Origin: Planctomycetota bacterium | Lineage (GTDB): Bacteria; Planctomycetota; Planctomycetia; Planctomycetales; Planctomycetaceae | Assembly (NCBI GenBank): GCA_030836185.1 | Contig: JAURQH010000043.1 | Span: 61,680-125,679, forward strand | Reading direction: 5' to 3' | Length of the DNA: 64,000 nucleotides | The notes under the pieces: model-generated | Seen by the model: only the letters and a program-made list of their open reading frames with translations | The model's database searches: none | What the model was told of the DNA's origin: nothing | Shown here: positions 42,350-51,696 of the stretch, piece after piece | Position numbering within the stretch: the first letter of the stretch is position 1 | How the letters are laid out: each line of letters opens with the position of its first letter | Translations under genes and position numbers: made by a program

Positions 42350-45025
42350 TCAGCGAACGGCTCTTTCGGGGGAGACGTTCTTTTTCTCGGAAAGCAGGAT
42401 GGTTGTCATCATCACGAGCCCCAACACAACCGCTGGCAGCGGAGAGAGAAACAAGGCTTGATATCGTGCCCGTTCCTCGATGTCGTGAATTTGTCTTTCC
42501 ATGCTACGAGTAATCGCTTTGACCTTTTTGTTCTTCTCTCGATCAATATTGGCTTGTGCGACTTGAACGCGGCGTTGCTCAGCACGCGCGACATTCTCGA
42601 GTTGTGCTTGTTTCGTGCCACGATCAAGGTTGGGGTTTGCGTTAATCTTTTCCCGCTCTGTATTGAATCGTGCTTTTGCGAGTTCGAGTTGTTTTTCGGC
42701 TTCTTCTTCCGCTGAACGCTCTTCTTCATTCTTCTCGCGAATAAACTCATCACGTTGCTGCTGCAACTTCGTTAGCATTCGCATCGCGGGACGACGCTTT
42801 CTGAGTTCCAGATAAGTATCATCTCCGGCCAGCGAATCGATGCAGTTCATCAGAAAACTGACATTATCGAATTGGAACGGTAAGCCGCCGTCTTCGCGTG
42901 TGATGAAAAACCAGTCCGAAATCATATCAATATCGGCGACGAAGATGGCGTTGACCATCCCTTCCTCTTCAATTCGTGCTGCCAGAACCTGGGCATATTT
43001 GTCGAGCTCGGGGTTCGTGACGGGGATCACCATGGCTGCTGGTGAGAAGGTGGATGGATCGAATGATTGGCTGGCGAATTCTTTCCATTCAAGTGCCGTA
43101 GAACGGACGCTACTGGTGAGGAGCGGCGTAAATGTTCGTCCGGGATCCATGTTTTCACGCTGTTGAATCCGTCCCGAGTAGGCGAGGAGAAGCTCCTGCA
43201 TGCCCGAGGTAATCGCGGATTTTTCACTGATGGATTTGTAACTATCGCTACTCTCATTGGTGACGAAGATGAATTCTCCACCAATGTCGAATTCGAGATG
43301 GGGGTTAAATTGATCCCAGACAATTTCATCGTATTCCCAAGCGATCTGGAGAATGTCTAACAGCGAAGATGCTTTGCCATTATCGGCTTTTGGAGGAGCT
43401 TGCTGACGGCCTCCGCCCATCATGCCCATCATTCCTCCTCCGCCGGGAGTTGGCTTGGGAAGCTTCGGAGCGCCCGACAACATCCGCCGGCCACCACCCA
43501 CCATTCGACTCATGAAGAGAGGTACGGGGTCTTCAAAGATGACGACAGGGCGTCCTGCGCGAACGTATTCCACAAAGTTTGTCATTTCCTCCTGCAGCAA
43601 CGAAGACGGCATGACCGCGAGCAGAACATCGAATTCGTCTTTAGGAATCTTTTGAGAAGGATCAACGGCTTCGACGTCATAGTGCATTCTCAGCGTGGTC
43701 GTTAATTGCCATTCCCGTCCTTGGGAGTTGGCATCTGCCTGAACGACTTGAGCATCGGTTCGCAGAATCCCAATTTTGAGACGTTCTTCTTTGCTCACAG
43801 TTCCGATGGCTCGTGTGAGCTCGTATTCGAGCGGCAGTCCTTTTCCAAAAAACGGAATGACGACTTCGTCGTACGAAGTACGAACTAAGGCACCAAGGAA
43901 GACATCGATTGATTTGACACGACCGTCAATCTCTCGTTGCAAGCTCACCGGACGAATGCCGAGTGTTTCTGCTTCGTCGGAGTTTTCATCGAAGGGGGTC
44001 ACCGAAACTTTGCGGACCGAAATTTTATCTCCACCCAGTGAGTCGAGACGGTCTAACAGACTAATGAGCGTTTTTCGGGTTTCAATGTATTGCCGGGGAA
44101 CTTCCGGGCTGATAAACGCCTGAATTTCGACAGGACGTGAATCGTCAAGTTCTGACAACAGATCGCGTGTGGTTTCAGAGAGCGTGTAAAGCCCTTCTTC
44201 GGAGAGATCGTTTGGTTGAAGTGCGTACGAGGCGGTGTAAGTCAATCCGATGAAGGTGACCATTAGGCAAATCGCTCGTGCGAAATAATTCGAGATGGTT
44301 CCCGATTCTGCAGAAGAACTCCAATGACGATAATTGATGACGATAAAATTGAGGTATAGCATCAAAGCGGCAAAGGAGAGGAAATACAAAACACTGGATA
44401 ATGAGATGAGGCCGACGGTGAAGTCTCGCATGTTCTCTGCAACAGTGAGAGAACGCATGAAGTTTGATGTTGTGTCGAAGCTACCGAGACCTACAGGAAT
44501 CACGCAAAAGACCGAGCCGAGTACGAATGCAACGGGAGTGCTTTTGGTGAGTGAAGAGGCAAACATGCCGGCTGTTAATAAAGAAGCACCCGCTAACCAG
44601 TAGCCGAAGTAAGTCGCGAAAATGATTCCCCAATCGACATTCGAACTGAGACTCGCCAGGACAATCAATTGTGTGGTCGAGAAAAATAGTGCGATGGTAT
44701 AGATCGCGACGACCGACAGGTATTTACCAATCACAATTTCGGTATCAGAGCCGGGAAGAGTGAAGAGGAGTTCGTCGGTTCCCGAGCGACGTTCTTCGGC
44801 CCAGGTGGTCATCGTGATTGCCGGAACGATGAACAATAACAGCCACGGGAAGATGGCGGTCAGGTGATCGAGTGTCGGCATGTTGTCTGTGAAAAATTCC
44901 GGTTGAAAAGCGAAATAGGTCGATGCGACAACAAACACGATGATGAACAAGTAGCCTAACAGGCCGGAGAAATAGCTCATCACGTTGCGCTTGAAAACCG
45001 CCGAAATGACGTACCAGCGAATCAT
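42350..45025 (-). CDS. Fused ABC-2 permease and GldG-like protein
   Basis: An 891-residue protein counted from the ATG at 45025. The first 250 residues are an ABC-2-type permease with about six helices (YLFIIVFVVASTYFAF; TTWAEERRSGTDELLFTLP is typical of GldF-like permeases). The middle is a GldG/ABC_transp_aux region: GILRTDAQVV, then DVLLAVMPSSLLQEEMTNFVEYVRAGRPVVIFEDP. A Gly/Met-rich insert (PGGGGMMGMMGGGRQQ) and a long coiled coil near 750-850 follow, then a last membrane helix. In Bacteroidetes these parts are separate gldF and gldG genes. It is encoded between the ATPase and DUF4340 genes. Confidence 0.88.
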   Translation of the reverse strand: MIRWYVISAVFKRNVMSYFSGLLGYLFIIVFVVASTYFAFQPEFFTDNMPTLDHLTAIFPWLLLFIVPAITMTTWAEERRSGTDELLFTLPGSDTEIVIGKYLSVVAIYTIALFFSTTQLIVLASLSSNVDWGIIFATYFGYWLAGASLLTAGMFASSLTKSTPVAFVLGSVFCVIPVGLGSFDTTSNFMRSLTVAENMRDFTVGLISLSSVLYFLSFAALMLYLNFIVINYRHWSSSAESGTISNYFARAICLMVTFIGLTYTASYALQPNDLSEEGLYTLSETTRDLLSELDDSRPVEIQAFISPEVPRQYIETRKTLISLLDRLDSLGGDKISVRKVSVTPFDENSDEAETLGIRPVSLQREIDGRVKSIDVFLGALVRTSYDEVVIPFFGKGLPLEYELTRAIGTVSKEERLKIGILRTDAQVVQADANSQGREWQLTTTLRMHYDVEAVDPSQKIPKDEFDVLLAVMPSSLLQEEMTNFVEYVRAGRPVVIFEDPVPLFMSRMVGGGRRMLSGAPKLPKPTPGGGGMMGMMGGGRQQAPPKADNGKASSLLDILQIAWEYDEIVWDQFNPHLEFDIGGEFIFVTNESSDSYKSISEKSAITSGMQELLLAYSGRIQQRENMDPGRTFTPLLTSSVRSTALEWKEFASQSFDPSTFSPAAMVIPVTNPELDKYAQVLAARIEEEGMVNAIFVADIDMISDWFFITREDGGLPFQFDNVSFLMNCIDSLAGDDTYLELRKRRPAMRMLTKLQQQRDEFIREKNEEERSAEEEAEKQLELAKARFNTEREKINANPNLDRGTKQAQLENVARAEQRRVQVAQANIDREKNKKVKAITRSMERQIHDIEERARYQALFLSPLPAVVLGLVMMTTILLSEKKNVSPERAVR

Positions 45026-45090
45026 GGTTTGCAGCTCTCCTGTGGAATGTTTCAAAAAAGTAGAAAGTTCAGACTCAATCTCGAACTTGG

Positions 45091-45858
45091 TTAAGAAGCC
45101 TTCGACGCGGTCGTAACACCGGTCAACTCGTGGAAGCAATTTTCCATAGCCTCCACATTGGAACCCATCTCGGAAGTAGGACCATCGAGGACGACATGCC
45201 CGTTGTTGATAAGGACAACACGGCTACAGACTGCGGCCACTTCCTGTAGGATATGGGTCGATAGCAGAATGGTTTTGTGCTCACCCAAACTAAGAATTAA
45301 TTCGCGGACACCGACCACTTGATTGGGATCGAGGCCACTGGTCGGTTCGTCGAGAATTAAAACTTCGGGATCGTGAAGCAAAGCTTGCGCCATACCGACA
45401 CGTTGTCGAAACCCCTTCGAGAGCTTACCGATCACTTTGCCCCAAACCGATTTCAAATCGCAACGATCGGCCACGTATTCGAGCCGTTCTTCAAGTTTGA
45501 CTCGTGACATGCCGCGCGCCTGTCCCATGTTTCGCAGAAACGAAGCTGGAGTCATCTCGGTGTAAAGCGGGCCATTCTCGGGCAGATAGCCGAGGAGTTT
45601 AGCAGCTTCCAATCGATCCGAAGAGACGTGGTGGTTGCCAATACGTGCAGAACCGCTCGTGGGAGCGAGAAAGCCGCTGAGCATCTTCATTGTGGTCGAT
45701 TTTCCGGCACCATTCGGGCCTAGAAAGCCAGCCACTTCCCCTTTGGGAATAGTGAACGAGACTTTTTCTGCAGCGGCAAAATTGCCATAATGTTTTGTCA
45801 GATCGCGAGCTTCGATCATCGTTTGATCGGAGTCTGACGTTTGCCTGTCTTGTGGCAT
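45091..45858 (-). CDS. ABC transporter ATP-binding protein, GldA-like
   Basis: A 255-residue ATPase if counted from the ATG at 45858; the exact start is uncertain because starts at 45897 and 45819 are also open and none has a strong binding site. Walker A is GPNGAGKSTT near residue 48, the signature LSKGFRQRVGMAQAL, Walker B VLILDEPTSGLDP and the His switch STHILQEV. The LSKGFRQR form of the signature is common in GldA/CcmA-type exporters. Its partner is the fused permease encoded 65 bp downstream. Confidence 0.92.
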   Translation of the reverse strand: MPQDRQTSDSDQTMIEARDLTKHYGNFAAAEKVSFTIPKGEVAGFLGPNGAGKSTTMKMLSGFLAPTSGSARIGNHHVSSDRLEAAKLLGYLPENGPLYTEMTPASFLRNMGQARGMSRVKLEERLEYVADRCDLKSVWGKVIGKLSKGFRQRVGMAQALLHDPEVLILDEPTSGLDPNQVVGVRELILSLGEHKTILLSTHILQEVAAVCSRVVLINNGHVVLDGPTSEMGSNVEAMENCFHELTGVTTASKAS

Positions 45859-46085
45859 ATCGAGTCGGACCTTCAGATCTGGGGTGTGGAATCTCAAATT
45901 GTATATTCAGTGGAACGAATCGGGGCATCCCGATCAATCCTTTATACGTTTAGAAATACTCCCCGCGTTGGAGATTGTCCAGCGTAACAGAAAAATCAGT
46001 CTGACCATTTTATGGATGGTGGGGGAAAGAAAATCGGTTCCCCGGGAGTCGAATTGTCTACTTCCCGAGGAGAGTAGAGTCTGGG

Positions 46086-48800
46086 CTAGAGATTTTCAGA
46101 CTCTTCTTCTTGTTCCAGAAATTTCACTTCGTATCGCTTAAACAGACTTTCGAGCCATTGTCGGTTCAGTTGCTGTAACTCCCCACCAACCAGATAGATG
46201 TAAGGAGACGGGAACTTGATCTGACCATTTTCGAAGCCAATTTGCGAAGTAAACATGTCTGTACGAAGAAATTGCTCGCGTTGCACGGAAAGTTCTGCAG
46301 GATTCGCAGGGCGACGCTCACGAACCTCAACGACGTAGTAGGATGATTCGTCGTCATTCGCAACAACTCCAACCTCGCCCACTTTAATTTGAGTAAACAC
46401 CGCCTCCATGAACTTCTCGCCAGCAGTGTCGATGGTACTCAATGTCGTCATTTCGGGAATTTGCGAAGGGAAGCCCATCGGGCCGGGTGCAGAAGAAGTT
46501 CGCATCCAACTGAAATCTTCAATCAGTGGAGGATTCATCAAGACGCCTTCTTTTTCTCCCGTAATGGTCTCTTCCAGCAGTTGCTCCGACCAAGTTGCTT
46601 CGGATTTGCCGAGTTGATCGGCAAGTTCTTTGGCCCGTTTTTCGGCCAAAGGTTTCGCCTTCATCTGTTTCCAGGCTTCCAGAACTTGTGCTTCAATACC
46701 TTCATCATCAAACGCGGGAACACGAGACGGTTCGTCGCGAGTTTTCCAATAGACGTAAATTTTATCGGGATCGAGTGAACGTGCTTCCTTGGGGTTGTAG
46801 AGGTCGTCTGGGGTGAGATTAAAGACATACCCGGCCACAGATTGTTGCTGTTGTGTGGAGGGATCCATTCCTAACGTCGCTGTGCCGATGGAATACTCAT
46901 TGGAAAGTGCGAGGTCTTGCTGACTGATTTCTGTGGTCACTTCGTAATGAAGCCCCTTTTCTTCAGCCAATTCGGCAAGCAGTTTGTTCGTGTCGAGAGC
47001 AAACTTGTCACGAGCCGCATCGAGTTTCTTCTGTTTGTCCTTGTCGCTACTTTCGATAAATTCTTCATTGAGTTGAATGTACTTCTCGGCCAAGCCCGAC
47101 ATGATCAGCGAAACCTCTTCGGCGAGCTGACGCTGTTTTTCACGAGTTCGAGTGTCTAGCAGACGATCCCGAATTTCATCACGCAGAAAATCATCCAAAG
47201 GGCGATATTTGGGAGCTTTCTCGTCGGGCTTCTCGTCATCCAGTGGGCCATCTGTACCCGTTTGGGGAGCGGGAGGAACCGTTGATTCTGGTTGTTTGTC
47301 AGAATCGGGTTTACTCTCAGACTTTTCTTCAGGCTTGGGAGGCAATTCCGGTTTATTCTCTGCTGGCTTATTAGCTTCTGGTTTTGTCTCAGTTGGTTTT
47401 TCTTCGGTAGATTTCTTTTCAGCAGTTTCTTTGTCAGCCGGAGATTCTTCTTTCTGGAAAGCAACCGTTTGAAGATCCGAGTTGGTTGAATTCAAAGAGG
47501 ATTGCTCGGGAGCTTTGTCCTCTTTCTCAGTTTTTTCGCCAGAAGATTTCTTTTCCTCTGTTGATTCTGTTTTAGGAGACTCTACCGGGTCTTCCTCGCT
47601 GTTTTTTTCAGGTGAGAGAGATGTTTCAGATTTGGGAGTCTTCTCTTCCGTTTTCTTTTCGGGAGTGTCGTCCGGCACAGATTTGCCGGGATTGTCGAGA
47701 TCGATTTTGGGAGAGGGCAAGTTCGGGTCGAACAAGTCAGGGGCGGCAGTTCCACCGGCTCCTGCACCCATATTCAAATCGAGATCAGGGACTTTTTTGT
47801 TGAGGTAGAGTTCGTCTTTGTTTTCTTCGTAATAGGCTTCAATTTCTTTGTCTGTCACTTCTGGAATGGATTGTTCGATGTCCAGAAATGCAGATTCGAT
47901 ATAGGCGAGTTGAATTTTTCTGGGCTGTCGGAATCCCACAGATTCAGGGCTTGGAAAACCGGGGAAATTCGTTTTATGTGCTTCAAAAAATGTTTTCAGT
48001 TCTTCTTCATTCGGCTTGGCAACCTGATCGATAAAAGTGTCGACGGGAATAGAAACCGATTGAATCGTCTGGGAAAATTGCATCTTGGCATAATAGTCCC
48101 AGTATTTTTGCGGTGTCATGACCGCTTGAGGACCAATTTGATAACGTGCCGTCTTGAGAGCCAGTTGCTCACCAAGAATACGGTAGAGTTCACTGTCGGT
48201 TAGTCGAAGGTAGTCGAGAATTTCTTCATAAGCTTTTTTACTCAGCTTTTCATCAGTGGCCTGATCGATGTAATTGGAGACCGCGTCTGGATCGACGGCG
48301 ATTCCCAGTTCCTGAGCTTCTTTCCTCATGATGATTGAGAGAACATCATCTTCTTCTTCGGTCCGCCCACCCAGTCCAAAACCGAATTGCGACATACGTT
48401 GACGGACGGCTTGAGGCCCGAGTGCTTCCTGAATCGCCATGGCGATAAACTGACCGGCAATACTGCGCTCACTTCGGATGCCTGCTTGTTCTTGCGGAGT
48501 AATCGCCCCGAGAGATGTTTGAGCCACGGCTCCCTGAATTGAGGGTTGCATGATCGCTCCTGCGATCACTCCCGCGACCAGTCCTCCAACGGCACCGGCT
48601 CCGGCTAATCGGGCCGGTTTATTAATGGCGACCCCAATGGCCGTCATCAGGCAAGTGCCCAAAATGAGTCCCAGAAAGGGCAAATTGATGCCTTCGGACT
48701 GGAAAAGTCCCGAGAGGGTGAATGCGAAAATCGAGAAGATAATCAGCACTACGAGCAGTTTTTGCTGGTTTCTGCGAAAGACTGCAAACGGAGAAGCCAT
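46086..48800 (-). CDS. PpiD/SurA-like membrane protein with long charged linker
   Basis: A 904-residue protein counted from the ATG at 48800. One membrane helix (LLVVLIIFSIFAFTLSGLF) is followed by a Gly-rich hydrophobic stretch (GAVGGLVAGVIAGAIM) that may form more helices. Residues about 130-330 look like a SurA/PpiD N-terminal chaperone domain. Residues about 340-535 are a disordered linker made almost only of E, K, S, P and T. The C-terminal domain ends in VGEVGVV...SYYVVEVRERRP, as in PpiD. I do not see a clear parvulin isomerase domain, so the enzyme activity is doubtful. It probably helps exported proteins fold at the membrane. Confidence 0.78.
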   Translation of the reverse strand: MASPFAVFRRNQQKLLVVLIIFSIFAFTLSGLFQSEGINLPFLGLILGTCLMTAIGVAINKPARLAGAGAVGGLVAGVIAGAIMQPSIQGAVAQTSLGAITPQEQAGIRSERSIAGQFIAMAIQEALGPQAVRQRMSQFGFGLGGRTEEEDDVLSIIMRKEAQELGIAVDPDAVSNYIDQATDEKLSKKAYEEILDYLRLTDSELYRILGEQLALKTARYQIGPQAVMTPQKYWDYYAKMQFSQTIQSVSIPVDTFIDQVAKPNEEELKTFFEAHKTNFPGFPSPESVGFRQPRKIQLAYIESAFLDIEQSIPEVTDKEIEAYYEENKDELYLNKKVPDLDLNMGAGAGGTAAPDLFDPNLPSPKIDLDNPGKSVPDDTPEKKTEEKTPKSETSLSPEKNSEEDPVESPKTESTEEKKSSGEKTEKEDKAPEQSSLNSTNSDLQTVAFQKEESPADKETAEKKSTEEKPTETKPEANKPAENKPELPPKPEEKSESKPDSDKQPESTVPPAPQTGTDGPLDDEKPDEKAPKYRPLDDFLRDEIRDRLLDTRTREKQRQLAEEVSLIMSGLAEKYIQLNEEFIESSDKDKQKKLDAARDKFALDTNKLLAELAEEKGLHYEVTTEISQQDLALSNEYSIGTATLGMDPSTQQQQSVAGYVFNLTPDDLYNPKEARSLDPDKIYVYWKTRDEPSRVPAFDDEGIEAQVLEAWKQMKAKPLAEKRAKELADQLGKSEATWSEQLLEETITGEKEGVLMNPPLIEDFSWMRTSSAPGPMGFPSQIPEMTTLSTIDTAGEKFMEAVFTQIKVGEVGVVANDDESSYYVVEVRERRPANPAELSVQREQFLRTDMFTSQIGFENGQIKFPSPYIYLVGGELQQLNRQWLESLFKRYEVKFLEQEEESENL

Positions 48801-49008
48801 CGTGGTCAATCCTTTCTGAGCGGGTGCATCCGTGTCATGAAAGCGGCTGTCGGATCTTTGCACCGCCCTTGACAGTCGCCCTATCGTGCTTTATGCCATT
48901 CAATTCTGCCAGACAACATTTTCATAATGAAGCTGGCGGAGACGCATTGTAACTTGAGTCGATTTCGACACAAGTCCAACCGCCACCTTAACGTAAGGAA
49001 CCAGGTTC

Positions 49009-51690
49009 TTGGCTGCAAATAAGTATAAAGCATTGGTCATCGTCGAATCCCCCGCGAAGGCCAAAAAAATTGGACAATACCTCGGTTCAAAATACAAGGT
49101 TCTGGCCAGCTTTGGCCATGTGCGCGACCTTCCTGCCAAGGCGGCAGAAGTCCCTAAAGAGCTTAAAAAAGAGTCTTGGGCGACACTCGGGGTCCGCGTC
49201 AATGACGATTTTGAGCCCTTGTACGTCATCCCCAGCGACAAGAAGAAAATCGTCAAGGAACTCAAAGACAATTTGAAGGTCTCCGATGAACTCATCATCG
49301 CGACGGACGAAGACCGCGAGGGAGAATCGATTGGCTGGCATTTGATCCAGTTACTCAAACCGAAAGTGCCCATCAAACGGATGGTCTTTTCCGAAATCAC
49401 CAAAGCGGCCATTCTCGAAGCGATCGAAAATACGCGCGATCTTGATGAAAATTTGGTTTCGGCCCAAGAAACTCGGCGGGTTTTAGACAGATTGTACGGA
49501 TATACCCTGAGCCCGCTGTTGTGGAAAAAGATTGCCCGTGGTCTCTCTGCTGGGCGAGTTCAGTCTGTTGCTGTACGAGTTTTAGTACAACGAGAGCTGG
49601 AGCGACTTGCCTTCCGTAAAGGAACTTATTGGGACTTGAAAGCTGAGTTGGAAGTCCCCCAGCAAGGAAGTTTTGAAGCTCAGCTTGTCACCGTCGAGGG
49701 GAAACGGGTCGCCAGTGGTAAAGACTTCGATGAAAACACTGGTCAGCTCAAAGTCGATAAAAATGGCAAAACCGTGGACGTTCGGCTTCTGGATGAAAAC
49801 GCTGCGAAGCAGTTACTCGATCAGATTCGGAATGGTGACTGGACGGTCGAATCTATTGAGGATCGACAACAAACCCGTAAGCCGTCTCCTCCGTTTACAA
49901 CGAGTACCATGCAGCAGGAGTCGAACCGTAAGCTGAACATGACGGCTCGGCAAACAATGCAGACCGCACAGCGTTTATACGAAGACGGGCATATCACCTA
50001 CATGCGTACTGATAGTGTCAGTCTCTCGAAGGAAGCGATTGATGCGGCACGAAATACCGTGCAGAAACGCTATGGCGATAACTACGTCCACGACACAGTG
50101 CGACAGTTCACAGGCAAGTCCAAGAATGCTCAAGAAGCACACGAAGCCATTCGTCCTGCCGGAACAGAAATGAAGACTGCCGAGGAGCTGAACCTCTCTG
50201 GTCCACAGGCGAAGTTGTATGAGTTGATTTGGAAACGGACGGTGGCGACTCAAATGGCTGAGGCCAAACTGACTTTCCAGTCGGTCATCATTAAGGCCGG
50301 TGAGAGTGAGTTCCGAGCTTCTGGGCGTCACGTCGATTTCCCTGGTTTTTTCCGGGCTTATGTGGAAGGTTCTGACGATCCCGAAGCGGCTCTTGACGAT
50401 ACGGAATCGGCACTTCCCAAAATGTCTGAAAACGACAAGCTGAACTGCAAAGAAGCCGATGCAGTCCCTCACGAAACAAAACCTCCTGCTCGCTACACTG
50501 AAGCGACTCTTGTGAAGACGTTGGAAGCCGAAGGGGTCGGGAGGCCGAGTACTTATGCGAGTATCATCGGCACGGTTCAGGATCGTGGATACGTTCGTAA
50601 ATCGGGTTCTCAACTCGTTCCAACATTCACCGCGCTGGCAGTCACTCGGCTCTTGGAAGATTACTTCCCGAATTTAGTGAACTTGCAGTTTACGGCTCAG
50701 ATGGAGCAAACGCTGGACGATATTTCGATGGGGCAAGCGGATCGCTTGCCGTATCTGAAAGGTTTCTATAGCGGTGATCAAGGACTGGAGAATCAAGTTA
50801 AAACACGCGAGGAAGATATCGATCCTCGCAAAGCCTGCACTCTTCGATTTGAAGGCGTTGATCCCGATGTTCGCGTCGGGAAGTATGGGCCTTACCTGGA
50901 GACCTTCGAAAACGACGAGCCAATCACTGCATCATTGCCGGCCGATATTGCCCCGGCCGATGTGGATAATGAAGTGGCTCTCAAGTTGATTGCGTTGAAG
51001 AAGGAAGGCCCTAAATCTTTGGGAGTTCATCCCGAAGAAGGATTACCAATTTTCGTTCAACACGGGCCGTTTGGGCCGTACCTCCAATTGGGAGAAGTGA
51101 CCGAAGAACATCCCAAGCCGAAGCGGGTCAGTATTCCGAAAAATTACGATCCGAGTGAGTTGGAGTTTGATACGGCTGTTCAACTTTTGAATCTGCCACG
51201 TCGATTGGGCCATCATCCTGAAACCAATTTGGTGGTGAATGCAGGGATCGGAAGGTTTGGTCCGTATGTGTTATCCAACAAAAAATATAAGTCACTCGCC
51301 AAAGAGGATAACATCCTGACCATTGAACTGGATCGTGCGGTTGAGTTGCTTGCTCAAGCCAAACAACGTGGAGCTGCCGAGCCCATTAAAGTTCTCGGAA
51401 AACATCCCGATGATGAATCCGATGTAGGGATCTATGAAGGTCGGTACGGTGCCTATGTGAAGCATGGGAAAATCAACGCCACGATTCCCAAAGACAAGGA
51501 AATGGATCAGGTCACGTTGGAAGAAGCTCTCGTCTGGATTGCAGAAAAGGCGGAGAAAAAGGGTGTGAAAACCAAGAAGAAGAAAGCCGCCAAGAAAAAG
51601 AAGAAGACGACGAAGAAGAAAAAAGCAACGAAGAAAAAGAAGTCTGCCAAGAAGAAAAAAACCACGAAAAAGTCAGATAGCGAAGAGTGA
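49009..51690 (+). CDS. topA: DNA topoisomerase I
   Basis: An 893-residue type IA topoisomerase that relaxes negative supercoils. It starts at TTG 49009: a stop lies just upstream in frame, no ATG precedes the first motif, and AAGGA stands about 11 bases ahead. The Toprim domain shows LVIVESPAKAKKIG near residue 10 and DEDREGESIGWHL near 104. The catalytic Tyr is in ITYMRTDSVSLS near 330. The zinc fingers of E. coli TopA are absent; instead four TopoI_C repeats with KYGPY, PFGPY, RFGPY and RYGAY follow, and the protein ends in a lysine-rich tail of about 40 residues, a feature that likely binds DNA. Confidence 0.96.
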   Translation: MAANKYKALVIVESPAKAKKIGQYLGSKYKVLASFGHVRDLPAKAAEVPKELKKESWATLGVRVNDDFEPLYVIPSDKKKIVKELKDNLKVSDELIIATDEDREGESIGWHLIQLLKPKVPIKRMVFSEITKAAILEAIENTRDLDENLVSAQETRRVLDRLYGYTLSPLLWKKIARGLSAGRVQSVAVRVLVQRELERLAFRKGTYWDLKAELEVPQQGSFEAQLVTVEGKRVASGKDFDENTGQLKVDKNGKTVDVRLLDENAAKQLLDQIRNGDWTVESIEDRQQTRKPSPPFTTSTMQQESNRKLNMTARQTMQTAQRLYEDGHITYMRTDSVSLSKEAIDAARNTVQKRYGDNYVHDTVRQFTGKSKNAQEAHEAIRPAGTEMKTAEELNLSGPQAKLYELIWKRTVATQMAEAKLTFQSVIIKAGESEFRASGRHVDFPGFFRAYVEGSDDPEAALDDTESALPKMSENDKLNCKEADAVPHETKPPARYTEATLVKTLEAEGVGRPSTYASIIGTVQDRGYVRKSGSQLVPTFTALAVTRLLEDYFPNLVNLQFTAQMEQTLDDISMGQADRLPYLKGFYSGDQGLENQVKTREEDIDPRKACTLRFEGVDPDVRVGKYGPYLETFENDEPITASLPADIAPADVDNEVALKLIALKKEGPKSLGVHPEEGLPIFVQHGPFGPYLQLGEVTEEHPKPKRVSIPKNYDPSELEFDTAVQLLNLPRRLGHHPETNLVVNAGIGRFGPYVLSNKKYKSLAKEDNILTIELDRAVELLAQAKQRGAAEPIKVLGKHPDDESDVGIYEGRYGAYVKHGKINATIPKDKEMDQVTLEEALVWIAEKAEKKGVKTKKKKAAKKKKKTTKKKKATKKKKSAKKKKTTKKSDSEE

Positions 51691-51696
51691 CAGAGG

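Noticed and set aside
47152..47808. Coding regions on the plus strand opposite the charged linker
   Set aside because: They are low-complexity shadows (Ser/Phe-rich) of the E/K-rich linker on the minus strand, with no binding site or domain.
46086..48800. Active parvulin-type prolyl isomerase
   Set aside because: N- and C-terminal parts look like PpiD, but I saw no isomerase motif, so only a chaperone-like call is given.
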